From contig CM021314.1 of assembly GCA_010645155.1 (NCBI GenBank), forward strand, positions 5,338,240 through 5,402,239: a stretch of DNA of 64,000 bases, in the 5' to 3' direction. The translations under genes and the position numbers were made by a program. This DNA is from Tigriopus japonicus. Its lineage: Eukaryota; Arthropoda; Copepoda; Harpacticoida; Harpacticidae. How positions within the stretch are numbered: the first letter of the stretch is position 1; every line of letters begins with the position of its first letter. Below the pieces are notes generated by a model. It was not told where the DNA came from, made no database searches, and worked only from the letters and a program-made list of their open reading frames with translations. Below are positions 37,001 through 49,800 of this stretch, one piece after another.

Positions 37001-40000
37001 AAATCCTCTTTATGTACAGTACATGCATTCAATTTGAGCCGGCCACAAGTGCTCGAAATGGCTCTCAAAACAGAACGAGGAGAAAATTGGTTGGCCCATT
37101 CATGACTGCAAATACGGATTTGTATCTTGTATGAATTTGCTCGGAGAAACCTTGTGTTCCAAAAAGAGAGGAGATAGTGGGATTGAGCTTGAACTCGGCC
37201 CAGATTCTCAGGAAGTTTATTTATCCAGCTCTAATTAGCCCGAGATCAAATGCAGTTCCAAAGCTCCAGTCGGAAAATTTGTAAACACCTCGGGCGTGGC
37301 AGACATAACACCAGTTCATAATCATCATCATTAACCTCGAGCGCTTGTTTATTCCCCCTTGGCCTCATCAACAGCGCCGCCTTTGGCTTTCCTCTCAAAC
37401 TCTTGATGATGATGATGATCCATTTCCAAAAATAGGGGGCTAGGCCAGAGTCTGGCAGGCTACCAGACTCCAGGTCTGTCTGTCTGTCTGACACACAAAC
37501 ACCCACTTCGTTGTTGTCTTGTTTACAAAATGTAGACGAGCGAGCGAGCGCGGCTAACTTTGAACGCACGCGCGACAAAGATGCCATCCGACGGCATCCA
37601 AAGCAAACAAAGCACGTGTTCTGCTCCATAGAGGGTCGGAAGGGAGCGGCTTTTGTGTACAATTATTTTGAGACAAGAATGGGCCTAGCAACTGATGTAA
37701 AACATCCATCATTAGTTTTTTTTCGTCTTGCTCTGCTACTGGAAGGTTCGTTCAGGGATTAGGGATAGGAGGGGGAGCGATTGAAGGGCGACGGGTGTCT
37801 ACGGGGTGTCTAGCAGGCGTAGATGGATGATGAATGGTGGTGGGGAGGGTAGTCGGAATATTGTATAGGAAAGAACAAATTTGATGCCTGGACAGAGCTC
37901 TGCATAGAGAGTAGTTCAGGATGGCTTTTTGACGACTATTGGGAGGGAATGGTGTGTGTTCACTTGTTAAGAGAACTATAATCAGTTAGCTGAGCAGTAG
38001 GGCCATGCATTAAGTGGACTTGATTGGAGTTTGTTCACTTAATGTACGCGATCGGCTCAATGATACATGACATGTGGCTCATTAATACATTACCAAGCCT
38101 CTTCAAATTAGACTCTGAATGATCCGTATTTCCAAAAACCGACGTTGACCCATAACTAGAGGTTGATTGCAATAAAAGAAGTTCTCTGACAACTCAATTG
38201 CCCCCCACATGACGAAGAAAATAGCCAATTGTCAATTTCTGTCTAGCGTCTCGACTTTTACGACGGAACTTTGTTTCCTCAATTCTGAGAGGGTATTAAA
38301 GAAATCAAAAAATGCCTACGCCTCAAGCCCAACCCATCGTCACAACATGTAATTCTTTCATTGACCTTGTGAACTTCGAGAAGCAATCTTGTTAAATATG
38401 TCTAGATTGAAGACAACAGCAACAACAACGTTCGTTTTTTCCGCTCTCCGACTTTTGAGGAACGTCAGGACTTAGAAATTTGTTGCCGTGAAAGTGGCCA
38501 ACAATGTCTTGATTTTTACGGTGCCCACGTTTTCCGTTGGAGAATTGATTTTCTCTGCAATCTGCATACCCGCGCTGAATTCTTTCCAGAAGAAGAATCA
38601 CTGGCCAAAAGCAACAGGATTAAGAGTTGGATGTCGGGGACCCAATCTCAGACTTCAAAGAGTCGGGATTTTTTCTAGTGCTCGAGCAATAAAACTTGAT
38701 TTTCAGAGGAATCGAGACAAAGGTTGACTACCCATTGAGAATGCATGCAATTATTGTCTTTTGACTTGGGAGACCATTCCTCGGGGGAGCTTCTCGAGAC
38801 GAGATGAAAATAGAGGCAAATTTCCATTCGGCTACGACTCAAAAAGTGTTCTCTGCAAAGAATGAAGACGCATTTGGGAGCATCTACTAGACTCTCAGAG
38901 TCTAATGTGAAACCAAAGCAATGCTTTCTTATCATCTTCGTGGTATTCCTTGATTGGCTTTTGTTTCTGACGTATCCGTGGAATGACCTAGGTTCTTGAA
39001 GCTTCATTTTTCTCAAACTGTGTGTGTGACAATTTGAATCTGTGACAGGTCACTCGGTTGTGACTAATTTGAAGCTCTTTACTTAGGGCAAACCAACCAA
39101 CCAACCGCCATGTCTTGGACCAGCTAGACTTTGATAGCATCATTGTCTCAAGAAGGTCTGCTGCAATACACACCTACCTGAAAAGCCCGTTAAATCTACA
39201 CTTGTAGAGCTTGGAGACGTCACTGTAAGCGCTTACTACTACAAGCGTAAGAGACTGCTCTAGTGAACGACGCATTATCTAATGCTGTCCGATGGAAAAG
39301 AGGCTTCATCTATTTTTCTCTTCGACGATGAAAAGCCAGAAATCTTCGTTAGAATCTTCTTATGCACTCAGACAAACCCAATACAAACAAGTTTGGAGGG
39401 CGTCCAAATGACCCTCGCCAGCCAGATCGGTTACCCCCAAAAGGGAGCTTTCTTCTGGGCTTATCACGTTAATGACCATTTTTGATACGAAAAACACAAG
39501 GTCCGCTCAAAATATCACCCCATTCTGAAGGAACTCGGAGCAACTGATAGTAACATTGCGTCTCCAACAAGGAACGAAATTGCATGTATAAAACTGGACA
39601 AAAGCTCATGAATAGGCGACAAGATCTCGTTTCTTATTGGACACAAAAAAAACTAATCTGAGAAAGAGAGAAGAAAAAAATCCGCGATAAGTCGCTGTTC
39701 TTGGGTTGTTCTCGACTTGCTTGCACACCGACGACATGTCAAACATGCATTCACCCCAACAACCTTCTCAATTCTCGTTGATGTCTAGCCCTCCAAAAAC
39801 CCCGCTGTTGTAAAACTATGTATGTGTGTGTATGTGTTCGTGGAGGGAGACTCTACATACACAGAGAGTATTCCAAATTGGGCCATAAGAAAGGTGATTG
39901 GAGGAGCTCTGTAAATCTATTGGGAAAATCTTCCCATGCCCGAGGAGAAGACGACAAAGTAAAGAAAAAAGTAGCATAGTATGCATATGCGTTGTGAGCC

Positions 40001-40019
40001 CCCATAAATGCAGGGCTTA

Positions 40020-41398
40020 GGACGATAACAAATGGACTGTCATGGAGGAGGAGGCCAAACCAAGCAGATGCATCCTCCTATTCAAGGGAATCCAGCTCCA
40101 CGAGGTCCAAGTACGAGTCCGAGTGAGGCAAAGCTCAAGCGATATAGTATCTAAAATATTATGGACTATATCTAATCCTGAGAACGCAGACCCAGCATCA
40201 AGCTTTGGTCATCGTTTCTTTCATCGTCATGATCCTCTCATCCCAAGGATGAAAAGGGACAGGGATGTGTGCAAAATAATCTAGATGCGGATCGGAACTA
40301 TGGGTCTCCGGAGTTGAATTCCATTTTAATGGTACCCGACACTACATCACCTGTGCATGCACATTTCAAAAGAAGGTCCTCTCCATCCATCCATCCAGTC
40401 TCGCCATCTCATTGGAATAGCTTAGCAGTCAAGTGGAGTAGATTGCCACTAGGTGTGTATGAGAGTCGAGTCGTTTTCGCCATTAACGGCCTGACCAAGA
40501 GCACAATAAAAATGGATCCTAGCGTGACAAAGCACAAAATGGCAGTACCATCAGCCAAGCAAGCAAGCAAGTAGAGAACCTCTACCTTCAGGATCAGCAA
40601 CAGAAGATTGCCGAGGCCAAACCTGCACGGGAGATTTGGGAGAAAGATATGCGCATGCAACTTTTTTACGATCCCAATACACTTTTTTGCCGTTAGTCTG
40701 GCTCTTGCCCATGTAAGTGTTTTGGACTCATATTCCATGGGACTAAGTAGATTTGCGAGCGTCCCAGGAATTCGATATGATCCTAGCCACCCCGAGGTAC
40801 AGTATAATATGACGTCGACCATCTTCAATTTAGAGACAATTGAGGTTGATCTGCGGTCGGAAAACATGGACATGGAGAGGGACAGTTGACAGTTCTCAAT
40901 ACCCCTAATTTAGAACATGCCGGCGATGTCCCCCCTCATCTGATTCTAGGGTGTAAATACATGCTTGATTTGCGTGAGGGAGAGGTCATTGTCCTGCTAA
41001 AAAATCGTTTGAATTCGGCGCTTTTTGTATTGAACAGTACACTTCAGGTGACTTTGAGTGGTTGCAGACAGCCATCTCTCCATGAGTCTGACTTTTTTCT
41101 TCTTCCCTCTATTCATGGTAGAATAGGCATGCTGTCGACATATTTGCCTGCTATTGTGCAACCAATATTAAGCTTCATCCCTCCCAAGTCCTTGGCGATG
41201 AAGAGGAAAAAAGCCCAAAGTCATGACCGATGTAATTATGTTTGGAAGACTCTAATCAAGGAATGGCCAAGTCGCTCTGAATCCCTCTCTCTCCGGTACT
41301 GGGATATGGATCTGCGAACAAATCCCGACAATGCCCACTCAAAGAAAGAGAACGACAACGCAGATTCTTATCCCGGTTGGATATCGTCGTCGGTGTGA
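40020..41398 (+). pseudogene. possible decayed reading frame, origin unknown
   Basis: Successive plus-strand frames cover this stretch: 40042-40284, then one frame over 40269-40889 interrupted by a single TAG at 40572-40574, then a 170-codon frame at 40886-41398 that lacks an ATG at its start. The head-to-tail order with small frame changes is what a frameshifted old coding sequence looks like. No reverse transcriptase, transposase or other motif was recognised. It could also be chance in moderately GC-rich DNA. Confidence 0.2.
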
Positions 41399-44300
41399 CC
41401 TTCTAAATCTTTGAGCTTCTTCTTCATCTTGTCACAAAATATCATTAACACCCCTGCCTCTCTAATCCCGTCTTCCGCTTGATGGCTGCCAATGCAGCAT
41501 CCATCTCCACTTGGCTCAAGTTCCCGAAAAATGCCCTTGTTTATGCAACTTCAGCTGCATGAACTGGAGCAGGCGGCCCCCTAGTCCTAAGGAGTCACTC
41601 CAAGATGCATCCCAAGGTCATCTTTCAGCCCTGTTGACGACCCCTCGCTGCTCTGACCCTCAACATCATCGCCCATTAGCCGCCTAGCGTACACAAGCAA
41701 ATAAAGAATGCAGTCTAGCCAAAGTGACTGGCTACTGGCGGGCTTCATCAACGGGAAGTCACGTGGTGTGCGTAAGGGCGCATTGTTTAGGGCTCGCCAT
41801 GAAACGCAATAAATGCCAAGGGGACGCAGGAAGGGAGGAGGTAAACTGCATGCAACAAACAGGTACTCTAGACTGCACGCGCAGTCTGTGCCTCCCCAAG
41901 TCTACCCACCAATGAGTAGGGGACCGAGGGGGGATGTAAAAAAACGGCAGGACCTTTTTTGGCGCGAAATGAGAGTTGTTTGCCCAAATTTTTGTTGACC
42001 GTGACGTGACGAACCATAAAAAGCATGCTTCAAGGACGGGGGCTATTGACATTGTAGAGTGGCATTTCCAGCTAATAAATTGGATACCAGCTTGCCGCTT
42101 GTTGGTTGGTTTGTCGATCACTTCCTTGAAACACATGTTTGAAGGGCAAAAAAAACAACGGAATGTACCTGCCTGACATCTCCTTTATTCGAATGAAGAC
42201 GGAATTGGGTGCACTGTTTTGCGGTATTTGGTGTGTTCAGTTCCCAATAACCAATTATGGAGATGGATCTCCACCACAAAAGGGCAGTTTCTCGTAAATC
42301 GAGGTCGAAGACAAGAAGCCCCTATTCAATGCTTTCCCAGTTTAGTATAGGCGTATTAGAAAATCGACCCAAGTAAGACGGAGAGGGAGACGAGTGGCTG
42401 GGTTGATCGTTATTTGGGTAAAAACATTTGAGAACAGGTTGTGTCCGAAGACATCAATTCTGAGAGTAAATTGCCACATACTTGATTCCTGGCCCCTTAT
42501 CCCAGGAGATTTCTCCAGACACACAGACTTGTTTTATAGCCACGGTAAAGAGAACCGATCATTTTGTGGAATTTTTTTCAACAAAACTTTGACCGTAATT
42601 GAGGTTCCCGCCCTCCGATACCTAATCGCAAACTCTGGACCCCAAAAAGGCGTCCACATACTATTTAGGCAATACCCCAGACAGACATTTGATATAACTA
42701 TAGTCAAGTTTTATTTCGCCTTTGAAATTGAATTTTGGCTTAGCAAGAGATTGCGCATGATTTAGAGGATTTTCAAACAAAACTCTCTTGAACAGTGCCC
42801 TTCATTATTCTTGCTAAAGACGTTTTAGTACCAAAAACCGTCTTTCAGAATGTTTGGTCGGGGTCCCAACACCGAAGAAATGGGTTTACAGGATAACTGA
42901 TGATCAAGCTATCGAAAGGAGGAGAACCAAAGAGATGAAGTGAATCCTATTGGATGGCGATCTCAAGTTGCCAGAGAAAGTGGGAAATTTGCTCGACCCC
43001 CAAAACGTCAACGTCAACGGCGAAAACGAAACGAAAATCTTTAATTAAAACAAGTTCTCGTTGGATCGAGTTTGGTTAGTTTGGAGAGCCTTTTTTGTGA
43101 ATCTCATGAATCTCCAAGTCACCCTCCCCCCAAATGCCACGATAAGCATGTATCATTATTTATGTAAAAAATGCTCCAACAAGTCAGTGGTCAAGCGAGT
43201 ACTACACAACCACAACGACGTACACATTTCACCACAATCACCCAGTAGGTGCTCATACCACAGGATCACAAATCACACACTATGTAGGTCAATGAAAGAG
43301 GTTTGTGGCAGTTTTCCTCGATGAACTTGGGCTGTCTTGATCGCAACATGAGGCTTGGGGGCAGCCAAGAAAAAAAGTTGGTCTCGTGAAGCGACATCAA
43401 CCACAAGCTCCAACTTTGTGTAGTACTTAAGTTGGCCAGGGCTTGACCATTGGGATGGTGGGTTGGTTGGTTGGTGGGGGTTGAAGAAGGGCATGTAGTA
43501 GTAGTGCATGGTGAGAAAGGCTATATACGATCGAAGAAGGGAAATGATTCAACTGTCAACTTTTTCGATCAGCGGGAAATCAAGCCCCCATTGCCAGTCC
43601 GTCCATCCGTCCATCCATCCAGGTCTGGACAACGATCGCAACCACCCCGGGGGGGTCATGAACCCAAGACCTCCAAATTGAGAGCATGTCGCAACGGTGG
43701 AGGTTTGAGAGAAATTCTTTCATTCCATCAATGCCATAGATTACATTGTCGTCCGGAAAAATATACCCAACCAAAGAGAGAAACTGACCCCGACATCACA
43801 AATAGTTAGAGGCTCCAAAATCGAGAAGAGTCGAGTCCAAAACACCGATAGTGAACGGATCTGTCAAAATGTGGTGTGGTTAGCCTTTGTCTTCTCCGTC
43901 CGCAGTGACATTTTCAGAGGACTAATTTGTTGAAAATCCCCGCCAAAACAAATAGCTTTTCCGGGGCAGGGACAGATAAAAAACAATCCATTATTCCCCA
44001 CCATTAATCTTGCTTCGTCGTCTTTTCCCTCGCTCCTCACCCTTCTCCCTCTTCCGGTTTGCGTTTGCCACTCGGACTCGAACTGTTCAGTGGTCGGTGG
44101 ACTCACAATTGATCCAAATAAAATCAATTTGGCTCCAATCCATTTGAAATTGTGTCGAGATTGCTTCCCATTTTCGAAAGCTCATAACCACTGCTTTTGA
44201 AAATTTAGAGATTTGGAGGCGAAGGCTTAAAAGGTGGCATGGAATGTTGTTTAAATGTCAGGGGTGGTTTCCCCTTCGGTTCTCCTCTTCTATCCTTAAG

Positions 44301-46522
44301 CAAAGAGTTACAGGGAATGAGTTGGCAGAAAGCCAGATTCTCATGAGCTAATTATCTCACGTCACCCTTCCACTCAAGCTACTTCTTGGTCAAAAGACAA
44401 CACCCAGTATGGATTCTCGTGAGGTTATCATGGTTTTTGAGTCTACCCTGAGGATGAATCTAGTACACGGGATAAGCCGCCAGAATTCGGTTATTTAGAG
44501 TTGACACGCGGTGGTCGCCAAAAAGACTCAAAATAAAGGAGAAGGGATGAAGAGGTGCGAGAATGAGGGACACGTCTAACGCCTCACTGGGAACGACCTA
44601 TCATCTCCTTGTAGTTGGTGCCAAAGACTTGAAAATGCGACTGTTTTTCTCTCATGTTTTTTTTATTCTCTTCTTTCTCTCTCTCTTCGAATTTCGAATG
44701 CAGGTAAAGTTTGCAGACTCTAATACAACTGCCAGTTTTATGTCTTTTTAGCCCCAGAGTCGAGGGACTCTGTGAGGGGAGGAGAGCAAACCGATCTCAA
44801 TTCAACTGTTTATAGTCCCAAGCCAACAATCAACGTTGCTTTGGCTGCCTTGAGCTATTACAGGCTCGAAGCGAAGTTGATCCTCCTCGAGAGTAGTATG
44901 TACAACGTGGAATCGACTCGACGACTCCGTGGGTTGAGACCGAGCCCTGCCCGACGTCCACTCTAATACCTACAGTACTACCATGCCTGTATACGTTTAC
45001 TTGGGATGGATATGTGAATAGTGTATTAGCTGGTTCCCATCTCCGTGCCTCTACCCTCATCAGTTTGTGTGAGTTTGAGTGTGTCTTCGACGTTCTCCCT
45101 CTCCCCAACCCCCCTCAGGTCTAGTCGGTCATTGAATGAGGACGACCCAACAACAAAAGGCGTCGTTGTCGTCGGGGAATTGTTGCTTTGCGCAAAAATT
45201 CTAAATCCGTCTGTCCCTCGTGAGTTGTATGGGGCCGTCGACGACTGTTGCTTGGATATCTGGTGGCTTCGTGGCCACCAAGCCTCACGTCTTTTATCCC
45301 TGTGTGTGCAAGCATGCCTGAATAATGGTTTCTTAGGCATATGTGCTTCTAGCCAGGTTAGGGACTGGTGGAATACGAGTTGTATGTCGGGCCGCCAAGT
45401 GGCCCCACATGTTAAGCCTCAAGGGTCAAAATGGTGGAACCAACTACATTTTGGAACATTGTGGCATGCACTATCAGGACTTTCCTCTGAAGCTTGTTCA
45501 CTAATTTGGTTGAACTAAAATTGAGGCAAGATTTTTTTACGATCTGAGCTAACATTGCGAGTCATGACTAGAAAAAGTCCCAATTGATTTCTTAATCCGG
45601 TTGGGTCTTAAGGTCAATACGAGCAAGCAAAGTTAAAAGGGCCTTTGCAAAATGTAAAGTCATCCAATAAGTAATTCTGCACAACAGGATGGTCTCAATC
45701 TCTAAAAATGGAACACTAATCGCAGAGAGACTTTGTAAACCGCTCTCTGTGAAGAGAGTAGTCATGAAATATTCCATCAATTTCGAAATTCTATTAAGGA
45801 CAGTCAAAGCTGAATTTATTTCACCCATGCTTAATTTTAAGTGGTACCAAGTAAGCAAGGCCACAAAAACATGGTTTTTTTTAACAATTGGACTTTATTT
45901 TTTTACAAGAAGTTCGGATAGTTACGATTGTTCAGAGCGTATATGGTGGCTTTTGTAGGTCATGTAATCGATTAAATTATTTTTTAACAAAGTGAATGCG
46001 TTGCATAAGTTTTTCGTTAATGAGGTCACTATTGGCCTTCTAGGAATACTACTTCAAAGGCTAAGGCAATTGTTGATGTCCATAATTCTTCAGCCACTCT
46101 TTACAAAAAAGTTGTCAGGTATGATTAAAAGTTTTTGAAACTTTTTCCACCGGCTAAATTCTTCCTACAGGTTTCGAATTGTTGAATAATTTATGTTTTT
46201 TGGATAGAGTATCCTTTTGGTGGGTTACTTTTGCTTCACTTTGTTTTTTGGACTTAGTGAAATTCATGGCCCACAAAGAAAACTAATAAATAATATTTGT
46301 TTTGTTCTCATCAAGTCAACAATTTGATTGGAACAACATTTCTATATAGCTTCTAAATCGTACGGTTTCAATGAAGTAGAATTGCATGTAAATATTCAAA
46401 ATTCAGACATAATTTCTGTGATCTGAAAAAGTACATTTTTTCAAAATTCACACTTTACAAAAAGTACATGTTTTGCCTCTGAAAAATGATACATCAATTA
46501 ATCTCATAACGGTTTGCATTAG
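41399..46522. other. intergenic or intronic DNA without a recognised gene
   Basis: Short frames only. It holds a GGTT tract at 43461-43480, a CT-rich patch near 44650-44690, and AT-rich DNA from about 45500 onward leading into the 38-bp tandem array. No RNA gene or transposon ends were recognised. Confidence 0.5.
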
Positions 46523-46828
46523 GCTTTTTTTCATCGATCCCTTCTTATAAAATTAAAAATGCTTTTTCTCATCGATCCCTATTTTTAAATTAAAAATGCT
46601 TTTTCCCATTGATCCCTTTTTCTAAAATTAAAAATGCTTTTTCCCATTGATCCCTTTTTCTAAAATTAAAAATGCTTTTTCTCATCAATCATATTTTTTA
46701 AAATTAAAAATGCTTTTTCTCATCGATCCCTTTTTCTAAAATTAAAAGTGCTTTTTCTCATCGATCCCTTTCTATAAAATTAAAAAAATGTATTTTCTCA
46801 TCGATCCCTTCTTTTGAAATTAAAAATT
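46523..46828 (+). repeat. 38-bp minisatellite, eight copies
   Basis: Eight tandem units of 37-40 bp, each beginning GCTTTTTCTCATCGATCCC or a close variant and ending in AAAATTAAAAAT. Units 3 and 4 are near identical, while unit 5 has CATCAATCATA in place of CATCGATCCC. Most copies keep ATCGATCCC. The array lies in AT-rich DNA with no gene on either side. Confidence 0.95.
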
Positions 46829-49800
46829 ACGATTAGATTTCCCTCAAAAAAGGTCACGAGAATGTTGTTATTGGCCTGAATTTTGGTCCATCCAAGGCAA
46901 TACAAAGCCAATGACCAGTAGTCATTCCCGTCGGTGGGGCTGGCACTATTCAGATTGTAAATATAGCAACCGAGGAGAGCCTCGCCACTTCGAGTCAGGC
47001 TAGGCCTCACTAAATTTTGACTAAATGTTGTAATAAATACAGTTTTTTCCCAAGAACTGTAAGATTGGACCTCATAAAATTTGATCAAAATTTCTGTTGA
47101 TGCAAGAGTTCTTTTCATTAAATGGACCAACATTTCACATGTTCCTCTGCAATTTTTAGGGCTCTCAAGTCGATCAAGAGAGTCTCGAGTTTATGGCATG
47201 CTTTGGGAATGCCCGATTGTCAGCCAGATTCTTCTTTGGAGACTTGGACGAGACAATATCTGAGGCGAACTGATAACCACTCTTGATGGATGTGAAGCGG
47301 AATCCTCATCCCCGAATGTTTAACTTTGAACGGACACCCAGACCAGACAAGTACAGACGTAAATTCACTCACAGGGGGACTCAAAATGGAAGAGACAGAG
47401 AGAAGGGCCATCATGTATTTGGCCCTCCCAGACATGAATGACGGTTGCTAATATCTTGATTGCAAAGCATTCGTTGAAGTGCATTTTGAAGCGAGATGAT
47501 GACGATGATGATCATTATATCGGTTGGTGGTTAGTTCGAGTCATTAAAAAAGTCCGAGTGAATGCCACTAAAAGCGGGGAGGGCCAAACATATTGGCGGG
47601 AAAAAAACCCTCCATCAAATCGTTCAATGTGGCAGGCAATCTTTGGATTCATTAATTATCCTCCAATCCAACTTTTGAAAGTGCAACACGAGCGAGATTC
47701 GAGGAAGATGGTCTCGATTCTGTAAATCAAAGAAAAGTGCGAAGGAAAACCAGAGAAGATCGGAACTTCACATTTCCACTCTACTCAACCTCAACCTAAA
47801 TATTTCAAGTGACTCTGTTTAGGACGTTATTCTTGCGTTCGGATATTCGGATGTTTGTAATGGGGTGACCCGAAAGGATATCGATTCTTGTCATCGTTTG
47901 CAATCTGAGATTCGTATTTGTTGCCAAGTCCGTCGGTAATATCTCGTTTCTGGTTCAGTTGATCGCCAAAGCTTGCAACAATTACATGGTCCACAACATG
48001 AGCTTTTATGTCTCTTGGCATCCTTTTCATGCCCCTACAATTCATTCATGTTCAAACTCTTGAGGGAGTTTTCCTTTTAGGAAAAGTGGCTGGAATCATT
48101 GTACATCTACACTTTAATGACAAAATTTTGAAGTTCAATGAAAATTAAATCAGGAATGGTCCAAAATCGTCATTTTTGGTATCATTGATTTGAATCATAG
48201 ACTTTCAATCTTTTCAAAATTCCATATGATCCTAATTTAAAAAAAAAATGTTTTACACGCTCCATTAACCTTAGTGACTAACAAGTGGGAAGAGCACTTT
48301 CAAATTTGAATCATTACAAAATGGGCAGATTCAAGAGTTCGATGATATCAACGCTTCTTCTCCCGGAAATCAACATCCTTCTGTGTCAATCTAATGCCAA
48401 AATAGTCAGTCAAAATAATGCTTGCTCCTGTATGTAACTTGCAAAAAGTAAATCGTACAAACATTATTTTAAACACTGTTTATGTTATTACTTAGATAAG
48501 AATGTGAAATACAACATTCTGGTCCAAAGACCAAATTTTATGCAAGCAAACATCTTTCTTCCCAGAATGATTGTGAAATCTTCCTTTTTTTTTTACTGTG
48601 GGTGCCGACAATGCTCATCAATGGGTTCCCCTTTCTATGCCCATTTCCCTCTCTCTCTCTCACACACACACATACACTACAATAGCTGGTCCACTCATGT
48701 GGCTCACAATCCCTTTGGCGGCCCTCTTTTAAGACACTTGCTGTTTGGACTTTGGACCCTTCTCCATTTCTGTGTTGTGGAACACGCGTGGATCCAAACG
48801 ACTCTTGGCACTCATTGTCCCCGTTTGACCACGTTTTGAAATTTCTCCCTCTCACTTCCCTCGTTCGTTCTTCTGCAATGGTTTGGAAGCAAAAAGTAAA
48901 GAAAATCTTACATAAACCGTGCTACGATCCCATCCCGGAAAAGTTGCTCCTCCAAGTCTGGCACACGAACCAATTGAAGGCTTTGCAGATATTTTCTTGT
49001 CAGACTTGGGTATCTATTGTTGGTATCTTCTCTGGAAGGATCTCTCTCTCTCTCTTTCTTTCTCTGGTTCTTTCATTCATTTCTTCTCTCTGTCTTCCCG
49101 ACCCCACCACCCGCTTTGTTCCAATTCTGTTCCAACACAACACACTCATCCCGGAAGATGCCCAATTTTTGACAACTTCTTTCCTCCTCATAAAGTGTGT
49201 AAAATAGCTTCCCATTACCAACTCGAGGAAAGAGGGTCCAAAAACTCTTCGCCTCTCGTTCCAATGGATCAATACACAGGAAGAGACCCTTTGGGAAGGC
49301 AGAAACAAATCTTAAAGTGTATCCTTTAGGAATCACCACAATATAAGAGACTTCACATTCCAATATATATTGTGAAAGGCAGCTCTTTTCCGTTTCTGAC
49401 AGTCCCCCCAAAAACGAGGTACCACTTCCACAAGCATTGCCGGGAACGTCCTTTAAGGAGCAAAGTCTGTAAAGTATGGGTATGGAAAAGGCATAATGGG
49501 GCATTTGTCACGTGCTTGGGCAACTTTTTCATTTGTATTTCGGTCCGACTCTCCATTTTAAGTGGCTATTCGTAGCAATTTATGGCTGCTACGACAAGGA
49601 TTGCATTGCTTCTAAGGAGTTCCATAAAGACGAGGAAAAGGATCCAACTGAATATACTCGGGAGAACAACAGGAATGGGACTCAATAATAGTTTATTGGT
49701 ATTCTTCGATTCAGATCTTTAATTCATCGCTAAAAATTTGCTCCCATCCCAATTACTCAAACACAACAAAAATGTGATGATACCTGATTCAATGAACATA

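Larger units (their letters stand above)
30933..40019. other. gene-poor stretch, possibly intronic
   Basis: No complete gene is visible. It contains pyrimidine-rich tracts (31949-32022, 33225-33250), CCAA/GGTT repeats, a (GAT)n run at 37405-37419, a CpG-rich patch at about 37535-37575, and a few ORFs of 100-160 codons on either strand with no recognised domain (for example 35895-36377 plus and 31329-31673 minus). It may be the first intron of the gene starting at 30898. Confidence 0.4.
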
